Origin: Pseudanabaenales cyanobacterium
GTDB lineage: Bacteria; Cyanobacteriota; Cyanobacteriia; Phormidesmidales; Phormidesmidaceae
Assembly (NCBI GenBank): GCA_022360135.1
Contig: JAKSDM010000881.1
Span: 1-5,670, forward strand
DNA length: 5,670 nucleotides
Direction of reading: 5' to 3'
This document shows, piece by piece, positions 1 through 5,670 of the stretch (positions within the stretch are counted from its first letter, which is position 1; each line of letters starts with the position of its first letter). The notes under the pieces were generated by a model. That model was not told the DNA's origin. It saw only the letters and a list, made by a program, of their open reading frames with translations, and ran no database searches. A program made the position numbers and the translations under genes.

Positions 1-3000
1 GTCCGTTGGCGACACGGAACCGCCGTTCTGTTTTGCCTAATTACCTTGTTGGGTGTGCTGGCTTTATTCAGCTTGCCTTCCGAGCTGCAGCCGGGGGGCG
101 ATCGCCCTGAAATCACTATCACCACGCCCTATCCAGGGGCCAGTCCAGTCGAGGTAGAAGACTTGGTCACGCGTCCGATTGAAGAGCGTATGGAGGAAGT
201 GGAAGGGGTTCAAGAAATTACGAGCACTAACCGATTGGGACTCAGCACCATCAGTCTTGAGTTTGACTGGGATGCGGATGTTGACGGGCGGTTTGTGGAT
301 GTGCTGAGTAAGCTCCAGCAAGTCGGTTCATTGCCTTTGGAAGCTGATGAATCAGAGGTTGAAGTGGTGAGCAGTAGCAGCAGTCCAATGATGTGGGTCA
401 TTCTGACCCCTAAAGAGGGCTTTACGACGGATGAATATCGCTACCGCGATTTAGTTGATGACGTCATTGTGCCCCGGTTCCGCCAAGTAGAAGGGGTAGG
501 GCAATTTTTGGCGTCGGGTGGGCGAGAGCGCGAAGACGAGGTCGTGGTTGATCCGCGTGCTTTAGCTGATCGCAACCTCACCATTGAAGATGTGGTGGAG
601 GCTCTGCGGGAAAACAACCGGGATATTCGGAGCGGTCCCCTGGTCGTAGGACGGCGGGAATATCGCGTGCGCACGGTCAGTCGTTCGAACGATATTGAGC
701 AGTTGGAGGCTTTCGTTCTGCGGCGGGATACGTCTGGAATAGTTTATTTGGGAGATGTCGCCCGAGCCCAATTTGGACGCAGGATTCAAGACCGGGCGCT
801 GATTCGGGATGGGGAACCCACGGTTGCCGTGGGCATCATTCGTCAGGTAGGGGGGAACGTTCCCGAAATTTCTCAGGGTATTCGCACGGCTTTGGCTGAA
901 CTCGAAGCCCGCTTTGATCGCGAAGGTGAAGGCATCACGTTTGATATCCCCTATGACGAAAACGACTACATCAATCAGTCGATTTCCTTCGTGCAAGGAA
1001 ACTTGATTATCGGAGCCATCCTGGCGTCTCTAGTGCTGCTGCTATTCCTGGGATCATTGCGCACTGTCGCGGTGATCGCCATCACGATTCCCACCACCTT
1101 GATTGCAGTGTTTATGGTGTTTGCGGCGCTTGGGCGATCGCTCAACGTAATCAGCCTAGCAGGGCTGGCCTTTGCTGTAGGGATGGTGGTGGACAACGCC
1201 ATTGTGGTGCTCGAGAGTATATTCACCCACATGCAGCAGCAAAAATCCCCTGTACAGGCAGCAATTGAGGGAACTCAGGAGGTCGGTGGGGCCATGCTGG
1301 CTTCAACGCTGACAACAATTGCCGTATTCGCCCCCATCGTGTTGGTCACGGGAGAAGCGGGGCAGCTTTTCTTTGATATCGGGATGGCTTTGTCGGCTGC
1401 CGTCCTGTTTTCACTCTTTGCCGCTCTGACGCTGGTTCCTATGTTATCGGGACTCCTGCTGAATCAGGCTGAAGCCCAGCAAATGCTGATGGATCAAGTT
1501 TATCGACAGGGCAACTGGTTTGAGCGGATGGCGGCGAAAACCTCTGGGCTGTTTCGACTCCTGCAAGGTCGCCTGGAACGAGGGCTACTAGGGACGGTTG
1601 GCTGGTCACTGGGAACCGGTCGCCGAGGTCGGCGTCTGGTGATCCTGGCAATCCCGATTGGTTTGCTCGTTGTCACAACACGACTGCTGCCAGCAGCGGA
1701 TTATTTGCCGGAAGGCAACCGCAACTTGGTGCTGTGGCTGGCAGCCCCTTTCCCCGGAACGAGTATCCCAGAAGCTGTCGCCCTATCCGCTGGGCCGCGC
1801 CAATTTGCGAGCGAGCAGCCTGGTGTGATTCGCACTCTCTACGTACATCGCCCAGGATTACAAGCGATCGCGGCTTTCCTTGATCCAGATGAGGCCACGG
1901 GGCAAAACCTGGACGGCATGGTCAATCAGATGCGGGCAGCCAGCGCCAACTACCCCGGCTATCGCTTCCTGGTCCCACGACGAGTCCCCATTTTCCGCGA
2001 TCCCGGCAAGGAGTTTGAAGTCCAGATCGTCGGAGCCGATCTAGACCAGCTTAATCAGCTCCAGCAAGATGTCAGTGGTCAATTGCGATCGCTCAGCGGC
2101 GTGCAGAATGTCCGTTCGGACTTTGTGACCGGTGCGCCAGAACTACAGGTGATTCCCATTCGAGAACGACTCGCCGAAGCTGGATTGTCTGAACTAGAGC
2201 TGGGAACGCTGGTTGAGGCAGCGCTTGGCGGAGTAAGCGCCTCCGAATTTGTGGATGGACGTCGCGAACTCGATGTGACGGTGGAGCTGCAGGATACATT
2301 TGTAGAATCGCCGGAGCAGCTGCGGCAGCTAGCAATTTTCAGCAACAGTGGATTTCAACTCCAGCTAGCCGACGTGGCTGAAGTGGTCGAAACGACTGGT
2401 CCGGATGTTATCAACCACTTCGACCTGGAGCGATCCGTGACGCTGACGGTCAATGTGGTGCGGGAAGCCCCCCTGGGCGCCCTGCTACGGCAAACCGAAC
2501 AGGAAATTCTCGAACCGCTGCGAGCCTCGCTACCGGCGGGCTATCGAGTGGAGCTGGCGGGGTCTGCCGATGTGTTGACAGAAACCCTCTTACAGCTGGG
2601 ACAAGCGTTCATTCTTTCGTTGGTCATCACCTACCTGCTGTTGGTGGCGCTGTACCGGTCATTGATCTACCCCATGGTGATTATGGTGACGGTTCCTATG
2701 GGGATGACGGGAGCTGTCTTAAGTCTGGTCGTCGCCAACCTGATTCCGGGTATTGTGATTCCCCTCGACATGATTACTGGTTTGGGATTTGTGATTCTCA
2801 CAGGGGTTGTCGTCAACAATGCGATTCTCCTAGTAGATCGCACCCTGCAACTCCAGGACACAAAACGTTATGGGCTAGATGATGCGCTTTACCATGCGGT
2901 GCGCGATCGCTTGCGGCCTATCTTTATGTCGGCTGGCACCAGTGTGCTAGGCATGTTGCCGCTGGCTGTTTTTCCCGGCAAAGGCGCCGAACTCTATCAG

Positions 3001-3165
3001 GGGCTCGGGATTGCGCTGACTGGCGGTCTGGCTCTTTCAACCCTGCTGACGCCAACGGTGGTTCCAGCCATCATGCGCCTATTAAGTGATGTCACTCACC
3101 GGAAATCACAACAACCCAAAACTGAGCTAAGGGGTGGATATGTCGTTGAAGCAAACTTACCCTAA
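1..3165 (+). CDS. RND-superfamily efflux transporter (AcrB/HAE1-like inner-membrane pump), 5' end outside window
   Basis: This is a proton-driven inner-membrane pump of the AcrB type, normally working with a periplasmic adaptor and an outer-membrane channel. The frame is open from base 1, and no ATG, GTG or TTG precedes the TTG at 46. That TTG lies inside the first membrane helix, so the true start is a few codons left of the window. Of the protein, 1,054 residues are visible, close to full family length. In window codon numbers: TM1 about 9-25, first periplasmic porter region about 26-325 opening with ITTPYPGASPVEVEDLVTRP, TM2-6 from about 335 with GMVVDNAIVVLE (Asp398-Asn399), TM7 about 545-562, second periplasmic region about 563-860, then TM8-12 with GVVVNNAILLVD (Asn939). 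The AcrB proton-relay Lys is replaced by Asn, as in other RND subgroups. Family assignment is firm; substrate (drug, lipid, metal) cannot be read. No adaptor gene is in the window. Its last 26 bases overlap the next gene. Confidence 0.96.
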   Translation, partial: VRWRHGTAVLFCLITLLGVLALFSLPSELQPGGDRPEITITTPYPGASPVEVEDLVTRPIEERMEEVEGVQEITSTNRLGLSTISLEFDWDADVDGRFVDVLSKLQQVGSLPLEADESEVEVVSSSSSPMMWVILTPKEGFTTDEYRYRDLVDDVIVPRFRQVEGVGQFLASGGREREDEVVVDPRALADRNLTIEDVVEALRENNRDIRSGPLVVGRREYRVRTVSRSNDIEQLEAFVLRRDTSGIVYLGDVARAQFGRRIQDRALIRDGEPTVAVGIIRQVGGNVPEISQGIRTALAELEARFDREGEGITFDIPYDENDYINQSISFVQGNLIIGAILASLVLLLFLGSLRTVAVIAITIPTTLIAVFMVFAALGRSLNVISLAGLAFAVGMVVDNAIVVLESIFTHMQQQKSPVQAAIEGTQEVGGAMLASTLTTIAVFAPIVLVTGEAGQLFFDIGMALSAAVLFSLFAALTLVPMLSGLLLNQAEAQQMLMDQVYRQGNWFERMAAKTSGLFRLLQGRLERGLLGTVGWSLGTGRRGRRLVILAIPIGLLVVTTRLLPAADYLPEGNRNLVLWLAAPFPGTSIPEAVALSAGPRQFASEQPGVIRTLYVHRPGLQAIAAFLDPDEATGQNLDGMVNQMRAASANYPGYRFLVPRRVPIFRDPGKEFEVQIVGADLDQLNQLQQDVSGQLRSLSGVQNVRSDFVTGAPELQVIPIRERLAEAGLSELELGTLVEAALGGVSASEFVDGRRELDVTVELQDTFVESPEQLRQLAIFSNSGFQLQLADVAEVVETTGPDVINHFDLERSVTLTVNVVREAPLGALLRQTEQEILEPLRASLPAGYRVELAGSADVLTETLLQLGQAFILSLVITYLLLVALYRSLIYPMVIMVTVPMGMTGAVLSLVVANLIPGIVIPLDMITGLGFVILTGVVVNNAILLVDRTLQLQDTKRYGLDDALYHAVRDRLRPIFMSAGTSVLGMLPLAVFPGKGAELYQGLGIALTGGLALSTLLTPTVVPAIMRLLSDVTHRKSQQPKTELRGGYVVEANLP
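3129..3134 (+). promoter_or_regulatory. Ribosome binding site deciding the regulator start
   Basis: AAGGGG lies five bases before the ATG at 3140 and inside the end of the pump gene. It favours ATG 3140 over the GTG at 3134, which overlaps the site itself, and over the ATG at 3170, which has no purine-rich stretch in front. Its position inside the upstream coding region fits translational coupling. Confidence 0.6.
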
Positions 3166-3871
3166 ATCCATGTCAAGTCAGATTTTATTGGCCTCTAATA
3201 ATTCGCCTGTGATTTCTTTAATAACAAACGAATTACGCTACGAAGGCTATCAATTGAAGATAGTAGAAGATGGCGTCTCAGCCCTTCTGACAATTCGTGA
3301 ACAACAGCCTGATTTAGCAATTTTAGATTTTGCACTGTCAAGGCCGTCGGCATTAGAAATTTGTCGGCGCTTGCACGCAACTCAGCAGGAAATGCCTATT
3401 ATTTTGCTGGATGAAGATAGCATTAACCATTGCGCGATCGCTCTTGATTCTGGCGCGGATGATTATTTGCGATGGCCCGCCAGCATTGAAGAACTTGTCG
3501 CCCGTATCCGGCTACACCTCAGACGCTACGGTCATGATAGGCAAGACATCCTCAACTTCCAGGACTTAAAAGTGGATTTGAAGACCTGGCGAGTCTATCG
3601 CGGAAACCGTCTTATCGAACTAACGCCAAAGGAATTTGAATTACTGGTCTATCTCATTTCACATCCGCGTCAGGTATTGTCATGCGATCGCCTCACCAGA
3701 GAAGTTTGGGGCTACGACTTTGTGGCCGAATCCAATATCTTACAAGTCTACATTCGCTATCTGAGATTGAAATTAGAAGCCAATCGTGAAAGTCGCTTAA
3801 TTCATAACATCCGAGGCGCAGGCTATGTGCTGCGAGAAGCCTTTTCCCAGCAGACTATGTTGGCTCAATGA
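3140..3871 (+). CDS. OmpR/PhoB-family response regulator with degenerate (pseudo-)receiver domain
   Basis: This is a DNA-binding transcription regulator of 243 residues, normal length for the family. Residues about 13-129 form a receiver domain with the usual pattern: a first strand (QILLASNN), PDLAILDF with the phospho-acceptor-like Asp63, and GADDYLRWP. The acidic pair after strand 1 is replaced by Ser-Asn-Asn (19-21). The conserved Thr/Ser after strand 4 reads Asp91, and the invariant Lys before the cis-Pro reads Trp112. Classical Mg-dependent phosphorylation therefore looks impaired. Residues about 137-235 form an intact winged helix (LTPKEFELLVYL, LTREVWGYDF, VYIRYLRLKLE, IRGAGYVLRE). 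The start was chosen from the AAGGGG site; ATG 3170 would remove ten residues before the domain. It overlaps the pump gene by 26 bases, so cotranscription and local regulation are inferred. No histidine kinase is in the window. NblR-type phosphorylation-independent regulators are a known cyanobacterial parallel, but identity with NblR is not claimed. Confidence 0.93.
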   Translation: MSLKQTYPKSMSSQILLASNNSPVISLITNELRYEGYQLKIVEDGVSALLTIREQQPDLAILDFALSRPSALEICRRLHATQQEMPIILLDEDSINHCAIALDSGADDYLRWPASIEELVARIRLHLRRYGHDRQDILNFQDLKVDLKTWRVYRGNRLIELTPKEFELLVYLISHPRQVLSCDRLTREVWGYDFVAESNILQVYIRYLRLKLEANRESRLIHNIRGAGYVLREAFSQQTMLAQ

Positions 3872-3942
3872 CCTCGCTGATAAAGGCTGAGATGATCGCT
3901 GTCCAAAATATATAGGGATATAGGGTCATTTAGGCTAAAACG

Positions 3943-4272
3943 TCACTCGGGCAGGTGCTCCGTCCTCTGATCGCGTTCTTGCTCTTGATTGCATTCTTGC
4001 CGATATGCCGCAATTTCAGCCTGTAGATCGTCAAAGGTCGGATCCTCCTTGAACCATCCAAACTTATCGAGCCAAGGATTTCTGGTCTGCGTTGACAGTG
4101 GAATATCAACTTGAACCACTTCAACCTTATTGGTTAGGTAATCAAGGAGTTGGGATTTGAGCTGATCAATGGCAGCGTCCCGACTATTTTCGACGACTGT
4201 GACTTCAGGCCATTCTTTGGCGCGGGCAATATATTTGTCGTTTTCCCTACTGAGGATAACGTCATAAATCAT
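3943..4272 (-). CDS. Antitoxin-like small protein (HicB-like N-terminal fold), orphan
   Basis: This is a 109-residue protein. Its first about 50 residues (MIYDVILSRENDKYIARAKE, then WPEVTVVENSRDAAIDQLKS) follow the pattern of HicB-like antitoxins: a beta strand, a substrate-like WPEVTV strand and an amphipathic helix. A linker comes next, then NPWLDKFGWFKEDPTFDDLQ and AEIAAYRQE (65-93). This C-terminal motif is one I associate with small cyanobacterial antitoxin genes that usually precede a PIN-domain (VapC-like) ribonuclease gene. The tail after residue 94 is polar and Gln/Glu-rich. The start ATG has AGGAG (4281-4285) eight bases upstream. Only 71 bases separate its stop from the convergent regulator gene, leaving no room for a toxin. 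The antitoxin role is inferred from resemblance; a stand-alone regulatory or immunity-like function is possible. Confidence 0.75.
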   Translation of the reverse strand: MIYDVILSRENDKYIARAKEWPEVTVVENSRDAAIDQLKSQLLDYLTNKVEVVQVDIPLSTQTRNPWLDKFGWFKEDPTFDDLQAEIAAYRQECNQEQERDQRTEHLPE

Positions 4273-4280
4273 GACCCCAT

Positions 4281-4285
4281 CTCCT
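4281..4285 (-). promoter_or_regulatory. Ribosome binding site of the antitoxin-like gene
   Basis: On the minus strand AGGAG stands eight bases before the ATG whose complement is 4270-4272. It supports that start. A possible -10 box, TAAAAT (complement of 4309-4314), lies about 24 bases further upstream, but no good -35 box is seen. Confidence 0.55.
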
Positions 4286-4467
4286 GTTCATCTTTAGCCG
4301 CCATCTCAATTTTACTGCGTTTACAAAGCCTTCCTATCAGGAGATCGCTCTTTCAACTCACAATTAAAACCACTTTTCTGCTGTCTGTCATTACGGCGAA
4401 TTTATGCGTAATGCCTTTGTTTACAGGCAAACCTGTTGTGCAAGGAGTAGAGTGAACCATTACCAGG

Positions 4468-4513
4468 GATATAACTCACCGGAAACTGTAACAATCCAAA
4501 GCTGATTTAGGCG
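4468..4513 (+). pseudogene. Decayed second copy of the 3' end of the RND pump gene
   Basis: Aligned without gaps to 3088-3133, the last codons of the pump gene, this stretch matches at 34 of 46 positions, with a perfect run of 12 (ACTCACCGGAAA). In the matching frame it reads D-I-T-H-R-K-L-stop-Q-S-K-A-D-L-G against D-V-T-H-R-K-S-Q-Q-P-K-T-E-L-R. The protein similarity continues past an in-frame stop, as expected for a dead coding fragment. No convincing similarity continues left of 4468 or right of 4513. It is either the last trace of a second RND gene or a displaced copy made during a rearrangement. Confidence 0.55.
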
Positions 4514-4598
4514 AATTACCATCCGCACCCTTGCTTGCAGTGTATAGCTGGCAAAGTTAATCGCTCTGAAGAAGAGAAAGGCTAGACACCTTCCTGCA

Positions 4599-4658
4599 AA
4601 GCCAGTGGCTTAATGAGTGAGACCGCCACAAAGGCGGTCGTCTTGGCTTAAGACTGGC
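4599..4658. repeat. Nested inverted repeats able to form one cruciform or three hairpins
   Basis: The core is a perfect hairpin, GACCGCC-ACAAA-GGCGGTC (4621-4639). Around it GCCAGT (4601-4606) pairs with ACTGGC (4653-4658) and CTTAA (4609-4613) with TTAAG (4648-4652), leaving only a GG bulge. Alternatively the flanks fold separately as AAGCC-AGT-GGCTT (4599-4611) and GTCTT-GGCTT-AAGAC (4640-4654). No U-tract follows on either strand, so a simple intrinsic terminator is unlikely. It may be a structured RNA, a REP-like or MITE-like palindrome, or a protein-binding site; the sequence alone does not decide. Confidence 0.6.
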
Positions 4659-4768
4659 AAAGCTATCGAAGATCGCCGCATATTTCTTGAGCACCTTGCA
4701 TAACAGGATTTTTACTGGAATTTTAGGTCTAATGAAGATCTACCGTTTCAAACATTTTCGTTTCCCTT

Positions 4769-4809
4769 AAAAATAGCTGACACATGAGCAGTGAAACGCT
4801 TATGTGTCA
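4769..4809 (-). terminator. Rho-independent terminator of the Gly/Ala-rich protein gene
   Basis: Read on the minus strand, twelve bases after the stop codon come TGACACAT, a mismatch and AGC. An eight-base loop follows, then the complementary GCT, the mismatch and ATGTGTCA. After GCTA comes a TTTTT run (complement of 4769-4773). The eight-pair outer stem is perfect. On the plus strand no T-run follows, so the terminator acts for the minus-strand gene. A second palindromic pair, TAGCTGA (4774-4780) and TCAGCTA (4817-4823), overlaps it and could compete for folding. Confidence 0.65.
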
Positions 4810-4820
4810 ACTTCCATCAG

Positions 4821-5534
4821 CTATGATTCAAGCATGTTGAGAGTATCCTCACACCAGCTATGAATTGTTTCCCTATTAGCAATTAACCAATCGACTTTTA
4901 ACTCCCGTTTTTGGTTGAAATCACTAACTCGGTCTAATAGTTGCGCCATCTGTTTATTATCAATTTCAGGCTTAGCTCCATAACCATGATGGGATAAACC
5001 ATATATGACAGTAAGACAATACTCAGCAAATCTTTTTATGAGCTCACTATCAGACACTTCCAAGTGATGAACTTTCGCTCCTTGTGCTACTACTGCACCC
5101 ACAACGGCACCGCTAGCACCTCCTACTATGCCCCCCCCGGTTGCACCAGCTGAAGCAGCCGCAGTTGCAGCCGCCCAAACAGCTGCCCCTGTTCCTCCAG
5201 TTGCTATGGTAACAATTGCAAAAACAGCACCGAAACCGACAGCTCCTATAGCACCACCGCCAATTCCACCAACACCTCCAAACAATGCAGCATCTGATGC
5301 TCTTTTCTTTACTCCAGGATCCTTGTTATAGCTTGAATATTTAGATGGAAAATCAGAGGGGGGTAGCTTTGGGTTTTCTGCGGCTATACGATAGTGTCTG
5401 CTGGCTTTAAAGATAAAACGCTCAAGAGAGTCTGTAAGAAGAGATATAAGCTCTTCTTGTAACTTCTTTTGGGCACTAGATTCACCGCTCGATTCTTCGC
5501 TTTCATCTATATGCTCTAATCTATTTTTTTGGGT
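4821..5534 (-). CDS. Unrecognised protein with Gly/Ala-rich hydrophobic region; 5' end broken or recoded
   Basis: I do not recognise this protein. The open frame gives 237 codons with no ATG or GTG. The only usual start is TTG at 5285 (154 residues), which would discard 83 upstream codons that look like protein: charged helices (QKKLQEELISLLTDSLERF) and a basic segment (GVKKRASDAA) just before the hydrophobic part. Next come about 67 residues rich in Gly, Ala and Val with GxxxG spacing (open-frame residues 86-152), likely two closely packed membrane helices with a glycine-zipper character. A soluble helical C-terminal domain follows (about 85 residues), containing LIKRFAEYC and WLIANRETIHSWCEDTL. 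A terminator follows the stop. Upstream the frame closes with TAG at 5535-5537, but a second frame joins it at a run of seven A (5524-5530). It may be a frameshifted pseudogene, a 5'-truncated gene, or a gene read by -1 frameshifting. A membrane-active effector is only a guess. Confidence 0.6.
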   Translation of the reverse strand, partial: TQKNRLEHIDESEESSGESSAQKKLQEELISLLTDSLERFIFKASRHYRIAAENPKLPPSDFPSKYSSYNKDPGVKKRASDAALFGGVGGIGGGAIGAVGFGAVFAIVTIATGGTGAAVWAAATAAASAGATGGGIVGGASGAVVGAVVAQGAKVHHLEVSDSELIKRFAEYCLTVIYGLSHHGYGAKPEIDNKQMAQLLDRVSDFNQKRELKVDWLIANRETIHSWCEDTLNMLES

Positions 5535-5599
5535 CTATCGATCCCAGTATGCTAATTTCTACATCTAAATGCTTGTATGCCTTACACAGTAATCCTTTG

Positions 5600-5670
5600 A
5601 TGCCTCAAAAACCGTTATTTGATGTTTTTGAGCGGGAATCTATGTATCAAGAGAGTTTGGGGGATTTCGA
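5600..5670 (+). CDS. Possible start of a hypothetical gene running off the right edge
   Basis: An open plus-strand frame begins after the stop at 5477-5479 and reaches the window end. It contains ATG codons at 5549 and 5600. From 5600 it reads MPQKPLFDVFERESMYQESL and then GDF, which looks protein-like; the 17 codons between the two ATGs look less so. No ribosome binding site precedes either ATG, which is not rare in cyanobacteria. It is antisense to the suspected upstream part of the minus-strand gene, so at most one of the two is likely to be real here. It is too short to name, and it could be a chance frame. Confidence 0.3.
   Translation, partial: MPQKPLFDVFERESMYQESLGDF

Larger units (their letters stand above)
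4273..4820. other. Long non-coding stretch with a gene remnant and inverted repeats
   Basis: I see no credible gene in this stretch. Frames are short and lack coding character; a plus-strand frame from 4150 to 4455 mostly shadows the antitoxin-like gene. It contains the decayed pump tail (4468-4513), a nest of inverted repeats (4599-4658) and the minus-strand terminator (4769-4809), annotated separately. The nonamer CTGGCAAAG occurs directly repeated at 4548-4556 and 4654-4662. A small perfect inverted repeat, ACAGG-CAAA-CCTGT, lies at 4422-4435. The rest shows nothing I can name. Confidence 0.6.

Noticed and set aside
46..48. TTG as the start of the RND pump
   Set aside because: It lies within the first membrane helix and the frame is open to base 1, so it is an internal codon of a gene that starts outside the window.
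3838..3888. AGCCTTT (3838-3844) and AAAGGCT (3882-3888) as a terminator of the regulator gene
   Set aside because: The seven-base stem has a 37-base loop and no following T-run; it is too weak to call.
3911..3925. TATAGGG repeated twice in tandem
   Set aside because: Two copies of an AT-rich heptamer are too few to call a repeat family or operator.
3872..3929. A 24-codon minus-strand frame from ATG 3927-3929, as a possible toxin after the antitoxin-like gene
   Set aside because: It runs into the convergent regulator gene, is far too short, and shows no PIN or HicA features.
4347..4357. GCTCTTTCAAC, identical to 3031-3041 in the pump gene, as an extension of the pump remnant
   Set aside because: It is out of register with the main match by 64 bases and similarity does not continue on either side; chance is likely.
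4150..4455. Plus-strand 101-codon frame
   Set aside because: It mostly overlaps the antitoxin-like gene in antisense, has no ribosome binding site and no recognisable domain.
4540..4720. tRNA gene or integron attC site in the inverted-repeat region
   Set aside because: There is no T-loop GGTTCRA-like motif, no acceptor stem with matching arms, and no proper attC R' and R'' core sites.
5128..5331. Plus-strand Pro/Ala-rich 67-codon frame
   Set aside because: It is the antisense shadow of the Gly/Ala-rich region of the minus-strand gene.

Overview
The window looks like cyanobacterial DNA. The main clue is the palindrome GCGATCGC (HIP1, the highly iterated palindrome typical of many cyanobacterial genomes). 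It occurs seven times in the left two thirds: at 98, 1134, 1864, 2085, 2903, 3434 and 3684. The genus cannot be fixed from what is here.

Layout. Positions 1-3165 (+) hold nearly all of a large RND-superfamily efflux pump, open at the left edge. Its last codons overlap the start of an OmpR/PhoB-type regulator (3140-3871, +), so the two are probably cotranscribed and translationally coupled. The receiver domain of this regulator has lost most phosphorylation residues but keeps the phospho-acceptor-like Asp and a normal winged-helix DNA-binding domain. Convergent to it lies a small antitoxin-like gene (3943-4272, -) with no toxin gene next to it. About 550 bases without a convincing gene follow (4273-4820). 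They hold a decayed second copy of the last codons of the pump gene (4468-4513), a cluster of inverted repeats (about 4599-4658) and a minus-strand terminator (4769-4809). That terminator serves an unrecognised minus-strand gene (4821 to about 5534) for a protein with a long Gly/Ala-rich hydrophobic stretch. The 5' end of this gene is irregular: no ATG or GTG exists in frame, and the frame appears to continue upstream only through a -1 shift at a run of seven A. A short plus-strand reading frame runs off the right edge.

How it fits together. The pump and its regulator form one plausible unit: a membrane exporter and a DNA-binding protein that may respond by a phosphorylation-independent route. 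To the right of about 3.7 kb the DNA is more AT-rich, lacks HIP1 and carries an orphan antitoxin, a gene remnant and a broken or recoded gene. It looks like a patch of accessory, decaying DNA. No complete, clearly new system can be demonstrated. The most unusual items are the degenerate receiver, the pump-tail remnant and the frame problem in the Gly/Ala-rich protein gene.
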